In this document: positions 51,258-58,698 of the stretch, piece by piece
How the letters are laid out: the number at the start of each line of letters is the position of its first letter
Numbering within the stretch: the stretch's first letter is position 1
Assembly: GCA_035573715.1 (NCBI GenBank)
Contig: DATLZZ010000010.1
Span: 1 to 64,000 of the forward strand
Source of the DNA: JACPRL01 sp035573715
GTDB lineage: Bacteria; Acidobacteriota; Terriglobia; Acidiferrales; 2-02-FULL-67-57
Length of the DNA: 64,000 bases
Direction: 5' to 3'
The notes under the pieces: generated by a model
The model's input: only the letters and a program-made list of their open reading frames with translations
What the model was told of the DNA's origin: nothing
Database searches by the model: none
Program-made: the position numbers and the translations under genes

Positions 51258-52063
51258 TAGGCCCCGACCCCGTAGCCCAGCGTGGCGCGGTCGAGGTCGC
51301 TTTCCGCCGAGGCCAGCACCGCGTCGGCCGTGCGCGCGCCTTTGAAAAACAGCAGCAGGCGGTGATAGGCGGAGTTCTCGAGGATGTTCATCTTCTCGCT
51401 GATCGGTTGCAACACGAACAGGGCTTCGTTGCGCTCACCGAGGCGGCGCCAGGAAAGGTAGAGCCAGTAGGAACTGGCCACGACCATGTCGTCGTTGTCA
51501 GAAAGCATCAGGCAGTTGTCGAATGCCTCGCGGGCATGCGCGAAATCGCCCTTGAGGTAGTAGGTCAGCCCCAGGTGATACCAGATGTTGGATTGCAGCG
51601 TGCTGCGCGGGATGTTCTTCGGGTTCGGCTGCCCGTCGGGCTCGACTTCGTCGGGCTTGCCGGCCACCAGCTCGGCGGCCTTCTTCAAGTCGGCGATGGC
51701 GTTGTCCAGCTCGCGCACCGTCAGGTAGCGGTGCCCGCGGTGCCGATACATTCGCGCATCGTTCGGGTGTTTGGCGATTCCTTCGCTGAAGATGGCGATG
51801 GCGTCGCGGTAGCGCCCGAGGTAGGCAGTGCGGCGGCCGAGCCAGATGATGGCGTCGGCGTCGTCCGGGTTCTTTTCATACTCCGCGCGCGCCCGGGCGA
51901 GATTCTCTTCGAGCTTTGGCCGGCTCTCCGCCGAAATTGCTGGAGCGTAGAGTGGCTTGCCCAACAGCGACGTCGCCTCCGGCTCTTGCGCCCCGAGAGC
52001 AATCGCCGACACGCAGAACAGCCCCACGATCACGCCCGCGCGGAGAAGGGAAGAGTTGCTCAC
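51140..52063 (-). CDS. Secreted TPR protein coupled to the TIGR03437 gene
   Basis: 307 residues from GTG 52063, which overlaps the stop of the upstream gene (GTGA); the longer open frame is antisense-like noise. Signal peptide VSNSSLLRAGVIVGLFCVSAIALGAQ. TPR units: ARAEYEKNPDDADAIIWLGRRTAYLGRYRDAIAIFSEGIAKHPND in pieces, YHLGLTYYLKGDFAHAREAFDNCL, GVGAYYLVNGQPDKARTLFEQIV. A truncated copy of its 5' end lies at 55170. Probably a periplasmic scaffold. Confidence 0.82.
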   Translation of the reverse strand: MSNSSLLRAGVIVGLFCVSAIALGAQEPEATSLLGKPLYAPAISAESRPKLEENLARARAEYEKNPDDADAIIWLGRRTAYLGRYRDAIAIFSEGIAKHPNDARMYRHRGHRYLTVRELDNAIADLKKAAELVAGKPDEVEPDGQPNPKNIPRSTLQSNIWYHLGLTYYLKGDFAHAREAFDNCLMLSDNDDMVVASSYWLYLSWRRLGERNEALFVLQPISEKMNILENSAYHRLLLFFKGARTADAVLASAESDLDRATLGYGVGAYYLVNGQPDKARTLFEQIVAGPLWPAFGHLAAEAELARQ

Positions 52064-52455
52064 TCGATGGCCATCGTCACGATGTTGGATGGCACGCCGC
52101 CGATGGTCAATTGAACAGGCACCGACTCTCCCGTCGGCGCATTCATCGGCACCTGCAAGGTTACCACATAGAGGCCAACAAAGCCCGGCGCCAGCCCTGA
52201 GAACAGAACCGGTGCATTCACGCCGCCAATCGTTACGGTAGGCGTGGTCGTGGTGGCGGAAAGCGGATTGGCCGACGCCGCGGCCCCAGTCGCCGGTTGA
52301 TTGGTCACCGCTCCCAGCCCGGTGCAGTAGATTTCCAGAAAGTCCACGCCGCGCACCGCCGGCCGCGAGCCAGGGAACGCTCCCATGGGCGCCGCCAGGT
52401 TTGGCGTATTGGCTATCAGGATCGCCCCCTGGCCCGTCCCTCCCTGATTGGTAGC
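52041..52455 (-). repeat. Duplicated segment, copy A (TIGR03437 3' end plus TPR start)
   Basis: Aligns without gaps to 55148-55562. By eye about 26 differences occur over the first ~385 bases, many silent. The segment covers the last ~130 codons of the TIGR03437 gene and the first bases of the next gene. Confidence 0.8.
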
Positions 52456-54984
52456 AAACAGTCCTGGTGAAAAGGTGGCTAGGTTGAAGGCTTCCGGGCT
52501 GCTGGTCGAGCCACTCACTGTGTCGGTGAGGAAGACGGGAGATTGCCCGGCCAGCTCCCAGGGAATCTGAAGGTTGACTTGCAGGGAAGAGGAAAAGAAC
52601 TCCGGGGCGGTGCGAGCAGACAAGAACTGACAGCATCCGGTGTCGAGCAGCAGAACCGAGTTGCCCAGGTTGGTCGGCAGCGGCACGGCCGTCGCCACAT
52701 CAACGTACGACGCCAACCCGGAACCGAAGACGGCGGCAATGCTGCCGGGCGCAACCGGTTGTCCCGGGGCAAAGCTGGCAGCATTCACGACTCCGCCGGG
52801 ATTAATCGCCGGCGGAGTCTCGGGGATGGACTTCTTCAGGATGAGTCCCTGGTCGCCCACCGCCCAGGCGGCGTTGCCGCCCACCCAGACGTCGTGCAGG
52901 TCAACGGTTGTCCCGCTGTTCTCCGCCTGCCAGTTGTTTCCGTCGTAGTGCAGGATGGTGCCGGCCCATCCGACCGCGTACACGTCTGCCGGACCCTTGC
53001 CCCAGACGCCGAACAAGTGGTGAGTGGTGCCACTCGCCTGCGTCGTCCATGCATTGCCGTCGAAGTGAACGATGGCGCCGAAGTCGCCCACCGCGAAGAT
53101 ATCGCTCGGCCCGCTCCCCCAAATCGCGTTCAGGCTTTGCAGCGTCGGAACATTGGCCTGCGGAACCCACGCCCCTCCGTTGTAGCGCAGGATGGTTCCT
53201 TGCTCTCCCACGGCATACATGTTGTTGGGCCCCGTTCCCCACACGTCCCACAGACTGAAGGGCACTCCGGAACTGCCGGGATGCCACGTGCCGTCGAAGG
53301 ATTGAAAACCGGCTTGTGCTCCCACCGTCAAGAGATTCGTACTGTTGCTGCCCCAGATTCCATACGCCACTGGGTACTGGTTCCCTGGGATGGTGGTGCC
53401 GCGGCAATCGCCCTGGCTCCAGCTCGCGCCGTCGAACCGGGTGATCCCCCAACACCATCCCACGGCGTACACGTTGTTGGGCGCCGTCCCCCAGACACCA
53501 AAGAGAAAGCGGAGATTAATGAGCGTCGGCGACCAGGTGAGGCCGTTGAAGCGCAGCATCTGGCCGGAGCTTGCCGCTTCCGCTGTGGCGTAGATGTTGT
53601 TGTTGTCAAATCCCCAGATGGAAGAAATGGGCAGGGTGATCTGGCTGGGAACCGAGCTCCAATCCTGCGCCACCTGCGCGCTGTTGGGCGCATTCTTCAC
53701 TGGGCTCGACGAGCTAATATGCGCATTCACACCAGCCATAGTCGGCGGTGTAGGGCTCTCCTTGGTCAGCACTTGACCATAGAGGCACTGAGGACCATCG
53801 CAGCCCAGGCCGGTGCGGCCGTCAATCCACGCCGCGAGGTAGGTCCCGTTGTGATAGCCGAGCACCGGAGCGAACTGGTGAAAATAAGTGGCCGAGGCTG
53901 GAACCGGCTCTCCCACTAGCCCGCCACCCGACGAGACGCGGCGCAGATACACGTCGGTGTAGCGCGCATCGTCCGCCACCTTCTCGTCAAACCAGAGAAC
54001 TACGAAGTCGTCCCCATCGAAGACCACATGGGGCGGCGCTTGCAGGCGTACCGAGTCGGCCAGCTGCAGTGCGGGCGAGTCCAGCACCATGCCGGTAGTG
54101 GATACCCGTGCGCCGTACAACTTGCCTTGGACGCTGCCTTGACTCTGCGTTTCTCCCCAGGCAATCAAGTAGTTTGTCCCATCGAAGGCGATTCCGCCCT
54201 GGTCGGCAAAGCCCGCCTGGTCGGAGACGACGATGCCGTTGGGATCAAGCACAGTTTTGTCCGGAAGTATGCGGGCGCCATAGACATCGAAGCCAGAGAA
54301 GTTGTTGTTCCAGTGATGCCAGGTGACAAGGTATTGAGACCCATCAAAGACAACCCAGGGATAAAAACCCGGGCCACCGATGTGGAAGCCCGTGGGCCCA
54401 TCCAGATTCGCTCCGGCAGGCGAGACCCGGATGCCGCGGAGCTCATTCTGTACGTCCGGCGGATCGGCACGCCACACGATCAAGTAGTTGGTCCCGTCAA
54501 AAGCGACCGGAATCGGCCGCGGACGCGGCGTGACGCCCGAGGTGAACTGAATCGCCGGGTTGTCGAGCACCGTGCCGTTGGGCGTCACGCGAGCGCCGAA
54601 GATTTCGTTGTCGCTGGTCCCGGGAATTGTCCCGACCCACACCACCAGATAATTGGTGCCGTCGAACCCCACCGAAGGAACGGAGTTCACTGTCAGATCG
54701 CCCGTCCCCGTAGCGATGGGGATGCCGTTAGGGTCGAGCACCGTGCCATCGAAGGCGATGCGAGCCCCGAAAACGTCCTTGCCGCTGGTGGCTTGGTTGC
54801 GCGCATCCCGCCACACAATGAAGAAGTTTGTGCCGTCGGAAGCGATGGTGGGCTTGCCGCCGATGGCCGGCAGCGTCGACGCGGGTGAGATGAGAAAGTT
54901 GTTTCCCTGCGGGAGGATCGCGGTCTGACTGTTCACCCCGGCTGGCAGAGCAGCCAGAGCAATCAGTAGTGCCAGCCGCCGCAC
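52060..54984 (-). CDS. Secreted beta-propeller protein with C-terminal TIGR03437 domain (paralogue 1)
   Basis: 974 residues, signal peptide MRRLALLIALAALPAGVNSQ. Residues about 30-420 are repeats of the form DGTNYLIVWxD and GARVxPxGTVLD. Residues about 455-720 are WGTGPNNMYAVGEQGTILRYNG blades, probably a second propeller. From about 735, GGVVNAASFAPGQPVAPGSI, FATNQGGTGQGAIL and LEIYCTGLGAVTN are the TIGR03437 domain that marks exported proteins of Acidobacteria. Probably surface-associated or secreted. A near-consensus promoter lies directly upstream. The next gene starts in its stop codon. Confidence 0.88.
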   Translation of the reverse strand: MRRLALLIALAALPAGVNSQTAILPQGNNFLISPASTLPAIGGKPTIASDGTNFFIVWRDARNQATSGKDVFGARIAFDGTVLDPNGIPIATGTGDLTVNSVPSVGFDGTNYLVVWVGTIPGTSDNEIFGARVTPNGTVLDNPAIQFTSGVTPRPRPIPVAFDGTNYLIVWRADPPDVQNELRGIRVSPAGANLDGPTGFHIGGPGFYPWVVFDGSQYLVTWHHWNNNFSGFDVYGARILPDKTVLDPNGIVVSDQAGFADQGGIAFDGTNYLIAWGETQSQGSVQGKLYGARVSTTGMVLDSPALQLADSVRLQAPPHVVFDGDDFVVLWFDEKVADDARYTDVYLRRVSSGGGLVGEPVPASATYFHQFAPVLGYHNGTYLAAWIDGRTGLGCDGPQCLYGQVLTKESPTPPTMAGVNAHISSSSPVKNAPNSAQVAQDWSSVPSQITLPISSIWGFDNNNIYATAEAASSGQMLRFNGLTWSPTLINLRFLFGVWGTAPNNVYAVGWCWGITRFDGASWSQGDCRGTTIPGNQYPVAYGIWGSNSTNLLTVGAQAGFQSFDGTWHPGSSGVPFSLWDVWGTGPNNMYAVGEQGTILRYNGGAWVPQANVPTLQSLNAIWGSGPSDIFAVGDFGAIVHFDGNAWTTQASGTTHHLFGVWGKGPADVYAVGWAGTILHYDGNNWQAENSGTTVDLHDVWVGGNAAWAVGDQGLILKKSIPETPPAINPGGVVNAASFAPGQPVAPGSIAAVFGSGLASYVDVATAVPLPTNLGNSVLLLDTGCCQFLSARTAPEFFSSSLQVNLQIPWELAGQSPVFLTDTVSGSTSSPEAFNLATFSPGLFATNQGGTGQGAILIANTPNLAAPMGAFPGSRPAVRGVDFLEIYCTGLGAVTNQPATGAAASANPLSATTTTPTVTIGGVNAPVLFSGLAPGFVGLYVVTLQVPMNAPTGESVPVQLTIGGVPSNIVTMAIE

Positions 54985-55017
54985 CTCAGCCCCGCCTCCT
55001 GGAGACGCCCAGGGGAA

Positions 55018-55046
55018 AGTGTAGGAACGGGCCGCCGTGATGTCAA
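55018..55046 (-). promoter_or_regulatory. Promoter of TIGR03437 paralogue 1
   Basis: Minus strand TTGACA (55046-55041) and TACACT (55023-55018), 17-bp spacer, 33 bp before the start codon. The -35 box lies 13 bp past the edge of the 33-bp repeat at 55060. Confidence 0.65.
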
Positions 55047-55059
55047 GAAAACCGATTGG

Positions 55060-55092
55060 CTAGAGCTCTCGGCGGCCGTCGAGGGCGTGCTG
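55060..55092 (-). repeat. 33-bp direct repeat of the recR 3' end (copy 1)
   Basis: Matches 57783-57815 at 32 of 33 positions, in the same orientation. The copies bracket the 2.7-kb segment carrying TIGR03437 paralogue 2. Confidence 0.8.
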
Positions 55093-55170
55093 GGATTGGC
55101 GGTGGCGATGACTTCTTTCGCGAAGCAGCGCCACAATTATGCCGGCGCGGAGAAGAGAAGTGCCGCTCAC
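55060..55170 (-). pseudogene. Chimeric remnant: TPR-gene start joined to recR tail
   Basis: A 36-codon frame that begins GTG in the stop of the upstream TIGR03437 gene, exactly like the TPR gene at 52063. Its first residues VSGTSLLRAGIIVALL match VSNSSLLRAGVIVGLF of that gene; it then diverges and ends HALDGRREL, identical to the last nine residues of RecR. It is therefore a junction fragment, not a working gene. Confidence 0.7.
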
Positions 55171-55562
55171 TCGATGGCAATCGTTACCGTGTTGGATGGC
55201 ACCCCGCCGATGGTCAATTGAACAGGCACCGACTCTCCCGTCGGCGCATTCATCGGCACCTGCAAGGTTACCACATAGAGGCCAACAAACCCCGGCGCCA
55301 GCCCCGAGAACAGAACCGGTGCATTCACGCCGCCGACAGTTACGGTGGGCGTGGTCGTGGTGGCGGAAAGCGGATTGGCCGACGCCGCGGCCCCGGTCGC
55401 GGGTTGATTGGTCACCGCTCCCAGCCCGGTGCAATAGATTTCCAGAAAGTCCACGCCGCGCACCGCCGGCCGCGAGCCGGGGAACATCCCCATGGGCGCG
55501 GCCAGGTTCGGTGTATTGGCTATCAGGATCGCGCCCTGGCCCGTCCCCGCCTGGTTGGTCGC
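55148..55562 (-). repeat. Duplicated segment, copy B (TIGR03437 3' end plus TPR remnant)
   Basis: Counterpart of 52041-52455; similarity falls away upstream of about 55562, where the two proteins differ. Confidence 0.8.
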
Positions 55563-57341
55563 AAACAACCCGGGCGCGAACTCGACAACATCCACGGCAA
55601 CTGTGTTACTGGTGCCGCTGGCAAGGGCGTCGGCCAGGGTGGCTTGGCCGGTTCCGGCCAATTCCCACGGCACTTGGATGTTCAGTTGAAGGTCTGAGGC
55701 GAAGAACTTCGGAACTCCCTGGCTGGAATTGAATTGCAGCGTCGCACCCCCCAGGGTCGTCGGCAGCGGCACGGCACCCGCCACGGCTGTGCCGTCGGCC
55801 AGTTCCACACCAAACACCGCCGAAATGCTGCCGGCGGCGACTCCGGCGCCGGGAACGAAGCTGGCGGCGTTCACTGTCCCGCCCGCGTTGAGCACCGGAA
55901 TCCGAAAACCGGTTCGACCCAGGAAGACATCTGAGAAGCCGTTGGTGTCATCCGCTACGAGATTCTCCGCGTCGGATTGGAACACGACTAACCGTCCGTC
56001 GGCGCTGAGCGCCGGTCGGTCCGAGGGCAGGTTGCCTTCGGCGCCGTTAGCGGACACGGAGACTCGCTGGGTTGCAGGGCTGCACGCCACGGGCGATCCC
56101 GCGCAGGTGTCGCGCACATAAACATCGAAGACCATGTTCGTATCGTTTGGTGCCAGATTTACCGCTGAGGAGCGGAAGGCGACGTATCGGCCAGTGGCGC
56201 TCAGTCGTGGCGAGTGGCTGCTGCTCAACCCTTGGCTCCCGTCGCTGGCCACCGAGACGCGGGTGGTCGCGGGCTGGCAGCCGGGGGCGGCACCGACGCA
56301 GGTGTCGCGGATAAAGATGTCGTCCGCGAGATTCGTGTCTCCTGCGACCAAGTTCGTCGCGGACGACCGAAACGCCACGTAGCGCCCGTTGCCGCTGATC
56401 GCCGGGTCGAGAGTTATCGCGCCCGGTTCCGCCTCGTTGCCGTCATCAGCCAATGAGACGCGCGTAGTCGAGGGCACACATCCCGGATCCGCTCCCGCGC
56501 AGGTATCGCGCCGAAAAACGTCTTCCACCCCGTTGCCGTCGCCTGTCACCAGGTTGTTGGCCGCCGAGACGAAAACGATCCAGCGACCGCTGTCATCGAT
56601 GTCGGCGGAAAAACTGGCGAAGTTCGCTTGCGCCCCGCCGTTGGTCAACGACACCCGAACCGTCGAGGGGATGCAGCCTCCTCCCGCTCCGAAACAGGTA
56701 TCCCGCACAAAGATGTCACTCGAGTTGTTGGTGTCGCTGGCGACAAGGTTGGTGGCGCTGGATTGGAAGGCTACATAGCGTCCATCGGCGCTGATCGCCG
56801 GTCGCCCGCTTCCCTCGTCGCCCTGCGTCCCGTTGCTCGCCACGGAAACCCGGCTTGTGCTCGGCGTGCAACCCGGCGGCGCGCCGGCGCAGGTGTCGCG
56901 GACAAAGACATCACGCCGCATGTTGTTGTCGTTCGCCACCAGGTTTTCCGCGTCCGATTCAAACGCCACGAAGCGTCCATCCGCGCTGATGACCGGCCAG
57001 CCACTGTGGCCATCCCCTTGAACGCCCATCGTCGAGACGGAGATACGCGTGGTCGAAGGTGTGCAACCCGGCGGCGCGCCCAGGCAAGTGTCCCGGACAA
57101 AAATATCCTGAAAACCGTTGGTGTCACCGGGGACAAAATTACTGGCGCGGGACTCGAACACCGCATATCGCCCGTTCGCACCTAAGCGCGGGGTAGTGAA
57201 CTCTGCGCTAGTGAGATCTCCCTCTTCGCCGTTGTTCCCCACGGAAACCCGGAACATCACGCCGACTGGAGCCTGCGCACCCAAGGTGAGCGGGAGTGCC
57301 AAGAGAGACAAGGCTAGCAACCAACGTTGACGTCTGTTCAT
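55167..57341 (-). CDS. Secreted TolB/PD40-like repeat protein with TIGR03437 domain (paralogue 2)
   Basis: 724 residues, signal peptide WLLALSLLALPLTLGA. Residues about 25-480 contain seven units of about 60 residues, each with RYVAFxSxATNLVAxDTN followed by RDTCxGAxPGCxPSTTRVS. The two cysteines of every unit (RDTC and PGC) are conserved and may form a disulphide after export. Residues about 490-724 are the TIGR03437 domain (GTVNAASFVPGAGVAAGSI), whose last ~130 residues are nearly identical to paralogue 1. The gene lies between two copies of the recR tail. Confidence 0.87.
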   Translation of the reverse strand: MNRRQRWLLALSLLALPLTLGAQAPVGVMFRVSVGNNGEEGDLTSAEFTTPRLGANGRYAVFESRASNFVPGDTNGFQDIFVRDTCLGAPPGCTPSTTRISVSTMGVQGDGHSGWPVISADGRFVAFESDAENLVANDNNMRRDVFVRDTCAGAPPGCTPSTSRVSVASNGTQGDEGSGRPAISADGRYVAFQSSATNLVASDTNNSSDIFVRDTCFGAGGGCIPSTVRVSLTNGGAQANFASFSADIDDSGRWIVFVSAANNLVTGDGNGVEDVFRRDTCAGADPGCVPSTTRVSLADDGNEAEPGAITLDPAISGNGRYVAFRSSATNLVAGDTNLADDIFIRDTCVGAAPGCQPATTRVSVASDGSQGLSSSHSPRLSATGRYVAFRSSAVNLAPNDTNMVFDVYVRDTCAGSPVACSPATQRVSVSANGAEGNLPSDRPALSADGRLVVFQSDAENLVADDTNGFSDVFLGRTGFRIPVLNAGGTVNAASFVPGAGVAAGSISAVFGVELADGTAVAGAVPLPTTLGGATLQFNSSQGVPKFFASDLQLNIQVPWELAGTGQATLADALASGTSNTVAVDVVEFAPGLFATNQAGTGQGAILIANTPNLAAPMGMFPGSRPAVRGVDFLEIYCTGLGAVTNQPATGAAASANPLSATTTTPTVTVGGVNAPVLFSGLAPGFVGLYVVTLQVPMNAPTGESVPVQLTIGGVPSNTVTIAIE

Positions 57342-57398
57342 TGCTGCTCGGTTCCTCTCGTGTCTGCGATTCTTTCACTGGTTTTGGAGGGAGGTTAT

Positions 57399-57426
57399 AT
57401 CATAAGAGTTGGTTTAGTCGCCTCAA
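57399..57426 (-). promoter_or_regulatory. Candidate promoter of TIGR03437 paralogue 2
   Basis: Minus strand TTGAGG (57426-57421) and TATGAT (57404-57399), 16-bp spacer, 58 bp before the start codon. Confidence 0.4.
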
Positions 57427-57782
57427 GCAAACAATTCCCTCTTGAAACCTGCCTGTATCCTTGCAATCGCGATTCCACGTTCCCGGGCGAAACCAGATAG
57501 TGCGGATGGGTAGGTAGTTTGGGCTTGGCACGTAGGCAATTGCGAGCTAACAGGCAATATTCTGCATAGCTTAGGGAGTAGCCCTCACCTGGTCCAGGCG
57601 CCAGGAAAACTTCCATCTGCCTGCCCTCTCGATCGCAGGGGGTAGTCTTTGGCCCAAAATCAAGCCGCACACGCAGCGAAAAATCACTCAGGGGTGCGTC
57701 GGCATTCGCCGAGGCGTACGGCCCGACATGGGGCGACTTGGCGAAGATTGGGAGGCTGAAACCAGAACTCAACCTGGCGTAG
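57427..57782 (-). other. Non-coding stretch between paralogue 2 and recR
   Basis: Lower in GC than its surroundings. A 125-codon open frame (57772-57395, minus) crosses it but has no recognisable family, no clear ribosome site, and runs through the candidate promoter, so I do not call it a gene. No hairpin or RNA gene was recognised. It begins directly at the recR stop and may be foreign or decayed sequence brought in with the duplication. Confidence 0.4.
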
Positions 57783-57815
57783 CTATAGCTCTCGGCGGCC
57801 GTCGAGGGCGTGCTG
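57783..57815 (-). repeat. 33-bp direct repeat of the recR 3' end (copy 2, native)
   Basis: The last 11 codons of recR including its TAG; partner of 55060-55092. Confidence 0.8.
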
Positions 57816-58382
57816 CAAGGTAAGCGAATCGGTGAACTCGAGCTCGCTGCCCATCGGCAGGCCCATGGCCGGCCGCGTAACGCGCACGCCGAGCGGTTTG
57901 AGCAGCCGCGCCAGATAGAGAGCCGTCGCTTCGCCCTCCGACGTCGGATTGGTGGCCACGATGACTTCGTCCACTTGAGTGGCGCTCAGCCGCGCCAGCA
58001 GCGACTTGATGTTGAGCTGCTCCGGCGTTACCCCGCTCAGCGGCGCAATCACGCCCCCCAGCACGTGGTAGAGCCCCTGGTAGCGGCCAGTTTTTTCCAG
58101 GTTGACGATGTCCTGCGGCGTCTCCACCACGCAAATCTGTCTGGGGTTGCGCTCCACCGAGCGACAGAGTTCGCAGGTCTCCTGGTCGGTCAGGTTGTGG
58201 CAGACCGAGCAGGCGCGCAGGCTGCGCTTGGCTTCGGAGATGGCCGCCGCCAGCCGCTCCACGTCCGCGGTCGGCTGCTTCAGCAGATGGAACGCCAGCC
58301 GCACCGCCGTCTTCTGCCCCACGCCCGGCAGGTGCTTCAACTCTTCCACCAACCGCTTGATCGGTTCCGCCAGGTCTTTCAT
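57783..58382 (-). CDS. recR: Recombination protein RecR
   Basis: 199 residues. Works with RecO (and RecF) to load RecA at gaps. N-terminal helix-hairpin-helix LPGVGQKTAVRLAFHLL (residues 18-34), zinc finger Cys58, Cys61, Cys70, Cys73 (CSVC, CELC), then the Toprim domain from ICVVETPQDIVNLE to VTRPAMGLPMGSELEF. All expected regions are present, so the repeat at its 3' end has not damaged it. Follows ybaB by 4 bp in the usual dnaX-ybaB-recR order. Confidence 0.96.
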   Translation of the reverse strand: MKDLAEPIKRLVEELKHLPGVGQKTAVRLAFHLLKQPTADVERLAAAISEAKRSLRACSVCHNLTDQETCELCRSVERNPRQICVVETPQDIVNLEKTGRYQGLYHVLGGVIAPLSGVTPEQLNIKSLLARLSATQVDEVIVATNPTSEGEATALYLARLLKPLGVRVTRPAMGLPMGSELEFTDSLTLQHALDGRREL

Positions 58383-58386
58383 TGGT

Positions 58387-58698
58387 TCAGAACAACCCCG
58401 GGAGCTTCAGCCAGGCCAGCCCGCCGGCCATGTTAGCCAGTTCGGCCTGCATCTCGGCGTCCACCTTGCGCCCGGCCTCGTTGACCGCGGCCGCAATCAT
58501 CTCCTGCAGCATCTCCCGGTCGTCCAGCACTTCGGGCTCGATACGGACTTCGAGCAGTTGCTTTTGTCCGTTCATTCGCACCGTCACCATCCCGCCGCCC
58601 GCCGAGGCTTCGACGGTCAGCGTCTCGAGTCGTCGTTGGAGCTGCTCCTGCATCTGTTTCACCTGGCCGAACATCTTCTGCATGTCGGGCATCGTCAT
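58387..58698 (-). CDS. ybaB: YbaB/EbfC nucleoid-associated protein
   Basis: 103 residues from ATG 58698, which overlaps the dnaX stop (ATGA). QKMFGQVKQMQEQLQ helix, the VEASAGGGMVTVRMNGQ strand signature and a C-terminal helix typical of the family. A dimer with tweezer-like arms that binds DNA without strong sequence preference. The gene context dnaX-ybaB-recR is widely conserved. Confidence 0.95.
   Translation of the reverse strand: MTMPDMQKMFGQVKQMQEQLQRRLETLTVEASAGGGMVTVRMNGQKQLLEVRIEPEVLDDREMLQEMIAAAVNEAGRKVDAEMQAELANMAGGLAWLKLPGLF

Noticed and set aside
52064..52636. N-terminal extension of the TPR gene upstream of GTG 52063
   Set aside because: The extension is antiparallel-frame sequence of the TIGR03437 gene's 3' end, and the GTG gives an ideal signal peptide and the usual 4-bp overlap.
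57395..57772. 125-codon minus-strand frame between recR and paralogue 2
   Set aside because: No known family, no convincing ribosome site, and it overlaps a likely promoter. Kept only as a described non-coding stretch.
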